Origin: an uncultured Ruminiclostridium sp.
Lineage (GTDB): Bacteria > Bacillota > Clostridia > Oscillospirales > Ruminococcaceae
DNA length: 64,000 bases
Reading direction: 5' to 3'
NCBI GenBank assembly: GCA_947594425.1
Contig: CANQED010000009.1
Span: forward strand, 35,837-99,836
In this document: positions 9,502-17,259 of the stretch, piece after piece
Position numbering within the stretch: position 1 is the first letter of the stretch
How the letters are laid out: every line of letters begins with the position of its first letter
Notes under the pieces: model-generated
Told to the model about the DNA's origin: nothing
The model's input: the letters and a program-made list of their open reading frames with translations, nothing else
Databases searched by the model: none
Made by a program: the position numbers and the translations under genes

Positions 9502-12375
9502 TCACCGACTAATAATAGTTATCATATCATCATCTATCTGACAATATCTTTTTACCGCTGATGTAATCGTCTGTAAATCAGAAAGCGTGGAAACGGCTGT
9601 TATCTGTAATCCGTTGGACAACCTGTTACAACCGTCTACAGGCACCGGCTTTCGATAAAAAACGCTGTTTCCATGCAGCAGAATATCTTGTTCGTTCATA
9701 CGCGCCATTTTAAACGGCTTGCAGTTGATAGAAAACTCACATACCTTATTCAACGCATCGGAATAATCGTAAGCCCTGATCACATTTCCGTTAAGCCTAA
9801 GAATAACATTTCTTGCGTCAGAGTCTTCTTTCGGCGGCTCATACTCAACGGTCTTTGTAATTGGAGTTTCTGCAGCATTTTTCATTGGATCTTTTGTATA
9901 ATCTTCAGCTTTATCAGAAGCTCCTACAGATGCTTCGGTTTTTTTCTCGGCCCGGACAAGAGTATAATAGCCGTCCTCCGTCCCACAAAGCTCAGAGCAC
10001 CCGGACATTAACGCTTCGATCTCATCTTCTGACACATTAGTGTAGCCCTTATGAGAAAGCAGCGACTTTACTTCATATGCTCCAAATCCATCCTCATATT
10101 GCAGAGCATCTATGTTTTCGTTGATCACTTCAATAATTGCATCTATTGTCAACGCCGCGCCATTTTTGGGATCAAAAGTACAATCTGCTGTTGGTTCTTC
10201 GTGTATAAAGACAGGAGAAGCTGTATGAACAGGTTCGGAAATAATATCCTCAGACCGGTTATTTTCAATGTTCTCAGGCTCGACGTCCTGTTGGGAGATC
10301 AATGCTTTGTTCACAATATAGCAGCCTTTGCCTACCAACTGAAACCTTTTATCCACCAACAGGATCTTAGCCATTTCAAACAAGTCTATTGTTTTTCCGT
10401 AATACTTTTTGATAAGCTCACGGAGGTTCTTTGTAGAAATACCGCCCTTATGCTCGCAATATTTAGTAACCTCGGGCGCATCGGTTAGCAATATTTCGAC
10501 CAGAGCATCACCCAAGACAAACGGTTTTACGGTGTTTGGAGTGAAAAGAACAGATGCAGGAGAATTTTCAGCATTTATGCTTGGATCCTTTGCCCGGGTC
10601 AATTCTTGATCATAATCAAGATCAATCTTTTGTTCAGAAGTCGAAATTTCGGAAGGCGGCTTAAGGTCGGCTGTTACATCATCATTATAACCATCAGGCA
10701 AAACAATTTCATTATCTTCTTCCTGTGCGGAATATTTTATGATCATTTGTTCATCGCCAATAGAGCAAAGCTCCATCAAACATTTGATATGCTTGATTAT
10801 ATCAGCAGCAGATAAGTTGCCTTCTGCAAAGAAATTTTCAGATACTCTTATCGGTCTGCGCAATTTATTGCTATTACTTTTATCGGTAAAATCAATGCGA
10901 TGACCGTATATTGACCTTCCGTTCAAGCTTTTTATTATGTCGGAATATGTATTATCAGCATATAGCAGGATAAGAAATTGTTTATATAAATCAAACCAGC
11001 TTTTCACAGAATATTGCCGTTCGTTAAAAATAAACACACACGGCTTATAGTAAGTGCAGTTATGAGGATTTTCAAAATCCACTGTTTTAACAATATAAGG
11101 CAGCGTACTTACGGGCGGCTGATAATGCTTCTTATCTGATGTATTTTTAAGCCCTAAAACAGAAATATCGGCAAATTGGGCGAACTTACTTAAAGATATG
11201 CTAAAGCCGTTATGCCTTCGATCGTTAGCGTCTATATACTCGCTTCTCTTAATAAGCGCCTCTATTATAATTGCGGCATTATCTGTAGATGTCGCACCGA
11301 GAATATTTTGCCTTATGCCAAAAATGTTTTGGTATAGTTTTTCTATGCTATGTATGTTTGATATATATTGCTTAGCTGTCGTGTCGGTCAAGCCACCCAC
11401 AGATACGAGCCAGTCAAAGAATGCCTGTTCCGTTAGCTGAGGTCGGTCAGGTAAAACGTCAGTCTCAAGTTCCGGCGTTATATCCGAAACAAATTGAGTG
11501 TCATCATATTCATAGGCTGATACATTTGCTTCTTCTTGAGCAGATTTTTTCTTTTCAGCGTCATGATTATTAAGGAGCGGCGTATTTATTTGTGCGGTTA
11601 TATCGACATAATCTTGAGCAACATCGATAAGGGATACTAAAAGCTCATCATATAGGCGAAATCTCTTTCTTCTTTCACGAATTTCACTCTGTACACGATG
11701 GTATTCTTCCTCATCATCAATATCGAGAGATCCATTATACGCTTTTTGTATCTTCTTCAAGACGTCACTAATATCCGTCTGCAATTTATTGAGATAAATA
11801 TCTGTATACTCTTTAGTGATTGGAATAATGCTGTCTGCATTCGGCTTAATTGCATGGTTTTGAATGACATCTTTTGAGCATAAAAGCAACTTTTGTACTA
11901 ATCGAGCCCTATCCAACACTGATAATAATTCTTCAACATTAACCTTGTCAGAATAAATAAATGTAAGATATTCTTTTGTTGTTTGATCATAAACATTAAC
12001 TATATTCTGAACAAAACCGAGGATATCGGATTCTATTTCTTCCTCTTTGCGGCATACCAATTCGCAATTAATTTTAACTATAAGTTTTGGCGTTTCAGGA
12101 TCGAGGTCTGCTTTTAATATATCAACAGAAAAAGCATATCTTCCACTATCTATTGCTTGAGCATATAAGTAAGCATAGCTTTTGGGAAGAAAGCCGAGTT
12201 CTTCCCCATCATCGGTAACTAATATGACGGCATTGTGATCATAAGGATTGTCGTTTTGATGTTTAAGTATAAGAGTTTTTTGAAAAAGCTCAGGCCGTAA
12301 ATTAAATGCGAGATCTTCATATTGCGCTACGACTATCTCTATTACAGTTTCGCTTTGTATATCAATATCGTTCAT
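9502..12375 (-). CDS. HIRAN-domain multidomain protein
   Basis: First gene of the operon, 957 aa. Seen: an N-terminal HIRAN domain (about 10-110) with the DNPYDHNAV core followed by LGFLPKSYAYLYAQAI. HIRAN domains bind DNA ends in HLTF/Rad5-type proteins. Next come a helical region (about 120-260), an FFDWLVSVGGLTDTTAKQYI segment resembling a SAM-like core-binding domain (about 325), a conserved-looking middle block (about 400-560), then two stretches that look like winged helices (about 620-720 and 790-860). The ATG at 12375 is chosen because it has AAAGG nine bases upstream and lies downstream of the promoter. Longer frames reaching 12486 would begin upstream of the promoter. Probably the DNA-sensing or targeting subunit. 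Confidence 0.8.
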   Translation of the reverse strand: MNDIDIQSETVIEIVVAQYEDLAFNLRPELFQKTLILKHQNDNPYDHNAVILVTDDGEELGFLPKSYAYLYAQAIDSGRYAFSVDILKADLDPETPKLIVKINCELVCRKEEEIESDILGFVQNIVNVYDQTTKEYLTFIYSDKVNVEELLSVLDRARLVQKLLLCSKDVIQNHAIKPNADSIIPITKEYTDIYLNKLQTDISDVLKKIQKAYNGSLDIDDEEEYHRVQSEIRERRKRFRLYDELLVSLIDVAQDYVDITAQINTPLLNNHDAEKKKSAQEEANVSAYEYDDTQFVSDITPELETDVLPDRPQLTEQAFFDWLVSVGGLTDTTAKQYISNIHSIEKLYQNIFGIRQNILGATSTDNAAIIIEALIKRSEYIDANDRRHNGFSISLSKFAQFADISVLGLKNTSDKKHYQPPVSTLPYIVKTVDFENPHNCTYYKPCVFIFNERQYSVKSWFDLYKQFLILLYADNTYSDIIKSLNGRSIYGHRIDFTDKSNSNKLRRPIRVSENFFAEGNLSAADIIKHIKCLMELCSIGDEQMIIKYSAQEEDNEIVLPDGYNDDVTADLKPPSEISTSEQKIDLDYDQELTRAKDPSINAENSPASVLFTPNTVKPFVLGDALVEILLTDAPEVTKYCEHKGGISTKNLRELIKKYYGKTIDLFEMAKILLVDKRFQLVGKGCYIVNKALISQQDVEPENIENNRSEDIISEPVHTASPVFIHEEPTADCTFDPKNGAALTIDAIIEVINENIDALQYEDGFGAYEVKSLLSHKGYTNVSEDEIEALMSGCSELCGTEDGYYTLVRAEKKTEASVGASDKAEDYTKDPMKNAAETPITKTVEYEPPKEDSDARNVILRLNGNVIRAYDYSDALNKVCEFSINCKPFKMARMNEQDILLHGNSVFYRKPVPVDGCNRLSNGLQITAVSTLSDLQTITSAVKRYCQIDDDMITIISR

Positions 12376-12423
12376 ATTATCAAACCTTTCGACAAAAAAG
12401 TCATCCGAATTACACATGCTTGT

Positions 12424-12452
12424 ATTATACCACATTTTTACTAAAATATCAA
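12424..12452 (-). promoter_or_regulatory. promoter of the DrmAB/Hsp70/HIRAN operon
   Basis: TTGATA (12447-12452), 17-bp spacer, perfect TATAAT (12424-12429). Predicted transcription start near 12417 gives a ~40-nt leader before the HIRAN ATG at 12375. No other convincing promoter was noticed between the six genes. Confidence 0.8.
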
Positions 12453-12491
12453 TAGCTCGTGTCATTTTTCGTCTGTAAAAATACAATATTT

Positions 12492-12526
12492 GTTTACAGT
12501 TTTAAAGTTTTGAAATCACTGTAAAC
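12492..12526. repeat. 9-bp perfect inverted repeat upstream of the island promoter
   Basis: GTTTACAGT (12492-12500) is exactly inverted as ACTGTAAAC (12518-12526), arms 17 bases apart. A third CTGTAAA word lies at 12473-12479. It sits 40-75 bp upstream of the defence operon's -35 and beside the rubrerythrin remnant, so it could be an operator, a recombinase site or chance. Confidence 0.5.
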
Positions 12527-12572
12527 TTGTAGGTATGAATATGAAAAAGATATTCGCTTATCCTAAATTTAG

Positions 12573-12659
12573 TCAAAAAACACCGTCCACGAGATGGCTA
12601 AGGACGAGGCAAGACACGGAAAGGCATTCGAGGGGTTGCTTAAGAGGTATTTTAAGTAA
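12573..12659 (+). pseudogene. rbr: 3' fragment of a rubrerythrin gene
   Basis: Plus-strand codons 12573-12659 encode a 28-residue tail containing HEMAKDEARHGKAFEGLL and ending KRYFK then TAA. This is the conserved last helix of rubrerythrin's diiron domain (ExxxDExxH). The frame is closed by TAG at 12570-12572 and no upstream rubrerythrin coding is visible, so ~85% of the gene is missing. The break coincides with the switch to AT-rich island DNA. The hairpin at 12681 may be its old terminator. Confidence 0.8.
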
Positions 12660-12680
12660 TACTTACGATAATAAAACAAG

Positions 12681-12704
12681 TCGGCACGGCGGAAGCTGTG
12701 CCGA
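12681..12704. terminator. intrinsic terminator, possibly bidirectional
   Basis: A 10-bp stem (12681-12690 with 12695-12704, one G-U pair) closed by a GGAA tetraloop. On the plus strand it is followed by TGTTTTT and on the minus strand by CTTGTTTTATT. It can end the rubrerythrin remnant from the left and the ABC exporter operon from the right. Confidence 0.75.
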
Positions 12705-12709
12705 TGTTT

Positions 12710-13780
12710 TTATACACTAAGATTTTTTCTTTGCAAAAGGTATATAGCAAAATTCGCCGCAGCAGCGGTAACCGCAGCCGCGATAACGCTTAAAGTAAGC
12801 GAGGTTTCCGCCACCGCAAAGCCTGTCAGCTGCGCGCCTGCAAGCATAGTCTTAAGCCAATCCGGCAGCGCTTTTGCCGCAGCGAGCGGGATAAATATCA
12901 CTGCCGCAGATACCGCAAGGCTCGCGTAGGTGTTCTTTACAAGGCGCTTGACAGTCAGCAGAATAACGCACAGCGCCGCACTCCAGGTTATTCTTACCAG
13001 TAATATGAGCAGCAGATATTGCAATACCGTGACGTCATACCCGCAGTCTGCGAAAATTTCCATGCTGCATATCGGCATATTGAAATATTCCCCGCCGCAG
13101 CGCATGACAAGGCTCAGCATATCAAAGCCCATTGAAATAACGCACCCGACCGTGCAGAATATCACCAACGCGGCAATGCCGAGGGCGCTGCGCTTTTGCC
13201 TGCCGTAAGGGGTCGCGCCCACCGACAGGCTCATGCCGTATAATTCGTCCGCGCTGAAAAACCTCAGCCCGAACACGATAATAAATACTAAAAACAGCGG
13301 ATCGGCACCGAAGCCCGCGAGAAATTCCGACAGCGGGAGCTCGTAAAACCACCATGGCGTTTTACCGCTTTCCGACAGCGAATCAAAATATTCACAATGT
13401 GCCGCCGCTCTTTCAAAAGCGGGATAGCGGTTACTTGCGCGGATAAGCTCGGTGTTGTAACGGTCGTATTCCTCCGCAGTGAGCTCTCCATTGGTAAAAG
13501 CGTCCGCCATTTCCCGCTCTTTAGAAATTATATCGTCCAACCTCGCCCGCTCGTCAAGTATGTACTGCGATTTTTCGGGGGTATGCTCTCCGTACAACGT
13601 TTCGGTATATTCGCGGTAGAAATTCAGGTTAAAATCATACTCCGGCGGGTAGTACCATAGCATCATTAACGGCTTTATCAGCATAAGTACAAGGAAAACT
13701 ATTATGTTCACCGCTGTCAGCAGCTTTTTAAGCTCAAAACCGAGCAGCCGTGCCGTACCGCCGTGCATATTATTCTTCAT
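12710..13780 (-). CDS. ABC-2 type exporter permease
   Basis: Integral membrane subunit of about 356 aa, last gene of the exporter operon. Seen: a first hydrophobic segment right after the N-terminus (NIIVFLVLMLIKPLMML), a long polar extracytoplasmic region (about 35-145) rich in Tyr/Glu/Arg, then five more hydrophobic segments. This is the usual shape of ABC-2 permeases of peptide or antibiotic exporters. The ATG at 13780 (MKNNMHGG) is preferred; it overlaps the end of the ATPase gene by 11 bases and has AAAGGCGG upstream. The substrate is unknown. Confidence 0.75.
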   Translation of the reverse strand: MKNNMHGGTARLLGFELKKLLTAVNIIVFLVLMLIKPLMMLWYYPPEYDFNLNFYREYTETLYGEHTPEKSQYILDERARLDDIISKEREMADAFTNGELTAEEYDRYNTELIRASNRYPAFERAAAHCEYFDSLSESGKTPWWFYELPLSEFLAGFGADPLFLVFIIVFGLRFFSADELYGMSLSVGATPYGRQKRSALGIAALVIFCTVGCVISMGFDMLSLVMRCGGEYFNMPICSMEIFADCGYDVTVLQYLLLILLVRITWSAALCVILLTVKRLVKNTYASLAVSAAVIFIPLAAAKALPDWLKTMLAGAQLTGFAVAETSLTLSVIAAAVTAAAANFAIYLLQRKNLSV

Positions 13781-14504
13781 GGCTGTCCGCCTTTTGCCCG
13801 AAGCTTGACATATACATTTCTTCAAGAGCGTCGGTGTGGCTTTGGATATTCTTATCGTTCACCACCGTTCGGATAAGCTGTCCGTTTTTGATAAACAGCG
13901 TATGATCCGCCACCGCCTCTATATCCGAAATGATGTGAGTGGCGAGTATCACGGTGCGGGTTTTGCCCATTTCGCGGATAAGATTTTTGAACCTGACGCG
14001 TTCCTCGGGATCAAGTCCCGCGGTGGGCTCGTCGAATATCACCACCTCCGGCTCTCCGATAAGCGTCACCGCGATGCCGAGCCGCCGCTTCATTCCGCCC
14101 GAAAAGCCGCCTACGCGCTTTTTCGCCGAGGAGAGAAGATTTACCCCGTCCAGCGCCTGTTCGACAGTTTCGGCGTTGTATTTTCCGCCTTTTAACAGCG
14201 TGAAATATTTTATCACGTCCGCTGCGGTAAAAGAGTGGTAAAAATCTATATCCTGCGGCATAAAGCCGAGCACCTTGCGAAAATCCGCGCCGAGCGAATA
14301 TATATCCTCCCCGCCATAGGTTATCCTGCCCGAAGTCGGACGGATAATATCGGCGATACACTTCATCGGCGTGGACTTGCCGCTGCCGTTAGGACCGAGC
14401 AGACCGTATATTCCGAGCCCGAGTTCGGCGGAAAATCTGTCCAAGGCGTTTAAGCCTCCGTAGCTTTTGGTGACTTTATCAAAGATAAGAGTTTTGCTTT
14501 CCAT
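13770..14504 (-). CDS. ABC transporter ATP-binding subunit
   Basis: A 244-aa nucleotide-binding subunit that would power the two flanking permeases. Seen: Walker A GPNGSGKST (about 38-46), a Q-loop in GFMPQDIDFYHS, signature FSGGMKRRLG (about 134), Walker B VVIFDEPTAGLDP (about 154-166) and an H-loop ATH (about 191). It belongs to the bacitracin/lantibiotic-type exporter ATPase family. Walker A is followed by Pro where Leu/Thr is usual (GKSTPMK). Its first 55 bases overlap the end of the upstream permease gene, an unusually long overlap. That implies tight translational coupling, unless the permease tail extends past its ancestral end. Confidence 0.88.
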   Translation of the reverse strand: MESKTLIFDKVTKSYGGLNALDRFSAELGLGIYGLLGPNGSGKSTPMKCIADIIRPTSGRITYGGEDIYSLGADFRKVLGFMPQDIDFYHSFTAADVIKYFTLLKGGKYNAETVEQALDGVNLLSSAKKRVGGFSGGMKRRLGIAVTLIGEPEVVIFDEPTAGLDPEERVRFKNLIREMGKTRTVILATHIISDIEAVADHTLFIKNGQLIRTVVNDKNIQSHTDALEEMYMSSFGQKADSHEE

Positions 14505-15655
14505 CTTATATCAGCGCTCCTTCCGTATAGCTTTGCAGATATTATTATCGCCGCCGCTACAAAGATCACGGTAACAGCCATAGTTACGGCAAATCTCGGT
14601 ACTGCGGCCGTAAACAGCAGAGTATGATCAAACCTGCTTATAAACGGCATAACGTCGGTAAGACTTAGTGGGAAAAACATTCTCAGCGTATTGCCAAGCT
14701 CCGCCGTTTCGCCCGACATAGAGGACAGGTAATTTATATATCCCGTTCCCGCATAAGCCGCCGCGCCGAGGATAAGCCCGACGACCGTCCCGCGAACGGG
14801 GCTTGCCGCTCGTATACAAACAAGAGAAGTAATAAACACCCCGAACATCAAGCCGAAAAATTCCGTTAAATAAGTCAGAAAATACAGCCCCGCTACCGTT
14901 AAATTATACGGGCAATATTCCAACATTTCATGCGACTGCACCGGAGCGAAAAGGTCTATTTTGAACACAAGCGCGCCGGTCATAAGCTCGGTAAGCAGCA
15001 TTACCGCAAGCAATAAAAATATCACGGCGGTAAGGGCGGATATTTTGCAAAGGTAAAGCGCCGCTCTGCCTTTTTGTGCGGAATATACAACGCCGCGCTC
15101 GCAGCACAACAGATAAGCCGTAAGCAATGCCACCCACGCCGTCAACACCGCGCCGAACAGCTGCGGATCGCTGTGCGGGGAAAAGAATGCCGCGAATACC
15201 TCTTTATTTACTATTTCCGGTTTTATTACGGTGTTATAAGCTGATACCGCGCTTTGGTATAAGGTGCGACGCTCTGAGCTTTCGGCGTTTCTCATAACGA
15301 GATTGCGCTTTACCATATCTCTCATATCACTTTTGTATTGTTCGGCATATTCCGATTGAGAAACGATACTACTTTCGATAAAATAATCTTTTGATAGTTG
15401 ATATGAATTTGAACCGCTGCCAAGCGCGGTATAATATTCCTCGCTCTCTTTTGCATTGCGCTCTTTGAGCTCGGACAAATATTCTTCGGTAAGCGGATGA
15501 GCTTTAATATATTCGTCGAACTCGGCGGCGCTGCGCACATTCTCTTCGTTAAAAATGCAGCCCGCAAGCTGTAATACGAACATCAGCAGCACAATGGCGG
15601 TGCTTATGACAAACAATTTTGACCTGATGAGTTTTCTAAGCTCAAACAAAAACAT
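14450..15655 (-). CDS. ABC-2 type exporter permease
   Basis: Membrane subunit of about 401 aa with the same plan as the downstream permease: a first hydrophobic helix at about 11-31, a large Glu/Tyr/Ser-rich extracytoplasmic domain (about 40-150), then roughly five helices. The ATG at 15655 (MFLFELRK) is chosen because GGGAGG lies nine bases upstream; an ATG 24 bases earlier overlaps the lipoprotein stop. The two permeases may form a heterodimer with one ATPase species. The substrate is not predictable. A nearby lipoprotein pair could be its cell-surface partner. Confidence 0.75.
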   Translation of the reverse strand: MFLFELRKLIRSKLFVISTAIVLLMFVLQLAGCIFNEENVRSAAEFDEYIKAHPLTEEYLSELKERNAKESEEYYTALGSGSNSYQLSKDYFIESSIVSQSEYAEQYKSDMRDMVKRNLVMRNAESSERRTLYQSAVSAYNTVIKPEIVNKEVFAAFFSPHSDPQLFGAVLTAWVALLTAYLLCCERGVVYSAQKGRAALYLCKISALTAVIFLLLAVMLLTELMTGALVFKIDLFAPVQSHEMLEYCPYNLTVAGLYFLTYLTEFFGLMFGVFITSLVCIRAASPVRGTVVGLILGAAAYAGTGYINYLSSMSGETAELGNTLRMFFPLSLTDVMPFISRFDHTLLFTAAVPRFAVTMAVTVIFVAAAIIISAKLYGRSADIRWKAKLLSLIKSPKATEA

Positions 15656-15675
15656 AAGTTGTTCCCTCCCTAAAA

Positions 15676-16857
15676 TCATTCATACACAGTGGTTATTTTT
15701 TTATCAAAAATATCCGTGTAGCAGGTGGGCTCCTCCCCGTTTATGCCTAACGTTATCACAGCGTCCTCGCCGTCGGCGGATACTCTCAGCGCGATAAGCT
15801 CCATATTCGGCAGATACTCTACCGAGCCGATACCGTACAGTTCAACATTGTCTTTGCCGCCGCAAAGCGTTAACTTTTCCCGCTCGGATATATCCAAAAT
15901 CAGCGTTTTTTCATTAGTGCTAAGGTCAAAGGTGTACAGCTTTGTATTGTTGTCGGCAAGGTACAGCAGCTTATTTTTACCGTCGAGGAAATAAAAATTA
16001 TTATCGCCGAAATCCTCTATCAAGACTCGTACATCCTCGCCGTTCAGGTCGCAGCTTTGCAAGGAATAACCGTTGTCATTTTTCACTACACAGTATATCC
16101 TGCCGTTAAAATACGCGGGGGATCTTGCGTTCTGCCGAAAATCGCACAGCTTTGTAACATTGCGCTCTTTTAAGTCTATCGCCCATGCACAGGACATTGA
16201 CGACGAAAAAAGCCTGCCGTCCTCCATAAGCGCGATACTCCCCGAAAGCCACATCTCCTCAGGCTTTTTGAGCGGCTCGCTCAACAGCTTTCCGTCAAGG
16301 CTCAGAGAAAACCAGTAATCAGGACCGGAGCAGTATACCGTTTCACCGTCGGTAAACAGCGGGTTAAACCCTCCGACCGTGCCGTATACTTCCTTTTCGT
16401 AATCGTCCGTATAGGTGTTTAGGTAAAGCTCCGTTACTTCGCCGTTTTCGCTCAGGACCAGACGAAAGCCGTCATTTTTCTCGGCGCAGGGTCGCACCTG
16501 AAGCAGCCCGCCGTCGCAGGCGATACAACCGCTTATCGTTGCTTCGCTCGGTATTCCCGACATTATAACGCTTTCGCAGGAAGTCGTATTATGCGCACAG
16601 CCGGGTATACCGCATAAGAAATCGGAAGTCTTATTCACGGTATCTATTTTGTAGATTCCGGTGTAAATATATCTTCCGTCGGCGGTAAAATCGTTCACCT
16701 GCCGCACTCTTACGTCGGTATCGGCGGGAAAGGGCGCGTCTTCCGCGGCTTCTTCGGGTATTTCGATATACTCTCCGTAAGTTGTACTGCAAGACGTCAG
16801 CAAAAGCGCGGACAGAAAGCAAAAAAGCGCTGAAACAACTAAAGAATTTTTCCTCAT
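15676..16857 (-). CDS. propeller-like lipoprotein, paralogue of the 17260-18465 protein
   Basis: A 393-aa secreted lipoprotein, first gene of the exporter operon. Seen: a type II signal peptide with lipobox LLTSC (about 19-23), a CGIPGCAHN motif (about 88-96), and repeated short beta-rich blocks with aromatic/Gly-Lys motifs such as YFNGRIYCV and LDGKNKLLYL, suggesting a beta-propeller of the DUF5050/TolB-like kind. It shares length, layout and the CxxxGCxHN motif with the protein encoded just upstream, indicating tandem duplication. It is separated by about 20 bases from the first permease gene. The function is unknown. Confidence 0.75.
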   Translation of the reverse strand: MRKNSLVVSALFCFLSALLLTSCSTTYGEYIEIPEEAAEDAPFPADTDVRVRQVNDFTADGRYIYTGIYKIDTVNKTSDFLCGIPGCAHNTTSCESVIMSGIPSEATISGCIACDGGLLQVRPCAEKNDGFRLVLSENGEVTELYLNTYTDDYEKEVYGTVGGFNPLFTDGETVYCSGPDYWFSLSLDGKLLSEPLKKPEEMWLSGSIALMEDGRLFSSSMSCAWAIDLKERNVTKLCDFRQNARSPAYFNGRIYCVVKNDNGYSLQSCDLNGEDVRVLIEDFGDNNFYFLDGKNKLLYLADNNTKLYTFDLSTNEKTLILDISEREKLTLCGGKDNVELYGIGSVEYLPNMELIALRVSADGEDAVITLGINGEEPTCYTDIFDKKITTVYE

Positions 16858-16896
16858 AAAAATACCTGCCTTTGAAAAATTAATGCTTCCGCTATA

Positions 16897-16925
16897 AAAA
16901 TAAATGATTGGGAGAATAAAGTCAA
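16897..16925 (-). promoter_or_regulatory. promoter of lipoprotein/ABC exporter operon
   Basis: TTGACT (16920-16925), 17-bp spacer, TATTTT (16897-16902), 40 bp before the lipoprotein ATG at 16857. The -10 is weak, so activator dependence is possible. Confidence 0.5.
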
Positions 16926-17116
16926 TATCTTTGCATCAAACGCCGCGTATTTGCATTAAACGGCAGGAAACACCCCGCCCGACACCGCGACCGAGCGGAT
17001 ATACAGCAGGATATACGAGAACAGCATAATATATAAGCTGCTCGGCGAGGACAGGCGCAGAGAAAAGCTTAAGCTGAATATGAAAGCCGAGGCGGAGAGG
17101 ATAATGGGGTACAGAC

Positions 17117-17182
17117 AATAAAAATAAGCGGCAGTACACTTGCCGCTTAAATAAAAATAAGCGGCAGTACGCTTGCCGCTTA
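17117..17182 (-). terminator. two tandem, duplicated intrinsic terminators
   Basis: Two consecutive 33-bp units (17117-17149 and 17150-17182) differ by one base. Read on the minus strand, each is a GCGGCA...TGCCGC stem followed by TTATTTTTATT. They lie downstream of the lipoprotein gene ending at 17260. A third half-unit (GCTTGCCGCTG) follows at about 17190-17200. Confidence 0.8.
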
Positions 17183-17259
17183 AATTTAACGCTTGCCGCT
17201 GAAAATATGTGCGCGACCGTACTCGGTGTAGGTACGGGGAAGCCGCAGCGCACTAAATT

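Larger units (their letters stand above)
16858..17259. other. 402-bp intergenic region between the two lipoprotein genes
   Basis: Contains the minus-strand promoter at 16897-16925, the two tandem terminators at 17117-17182, and between them an open plus-strand frame (16960-17121, 53 codons) that lacks a start codon and is not recognisable. I see no further gene here. Confidence 0.6.

Noticed and set aside
12376..12486. N-terminal extension of the HIRAN protein to an ATG at 12486
   Set aside because: The extension starts upstream of the strong promoter (12424-12452) and has no ribosome-binding site; the ATG at 12375 has both.
12535..12720. 61-codon plus-strand ORF over the rubrerythrin remnant
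   Set aside because: It is in a different frame from the recognisable rubrerythrin tail, runs through the terminator hairpin and has no similarity I can see.
16960..17121. 53-codon open plus-strand frame ending EAERIMGYRQ
   Set aside because: No start codon or ribosome-binding site; it could be a gene remnant, but nothing identifies it.
17117..17182. CRISPR-like short repeat array
   Set aside because: Units are contiguous with no spacers and form terminators; no cas genes are present in the window.
16936..17253. 105-codon minus-strand ORF between the lipoprotein genes
   Set aside because: It reads through two duplicated terminators, which creates an artificial protein repeat.
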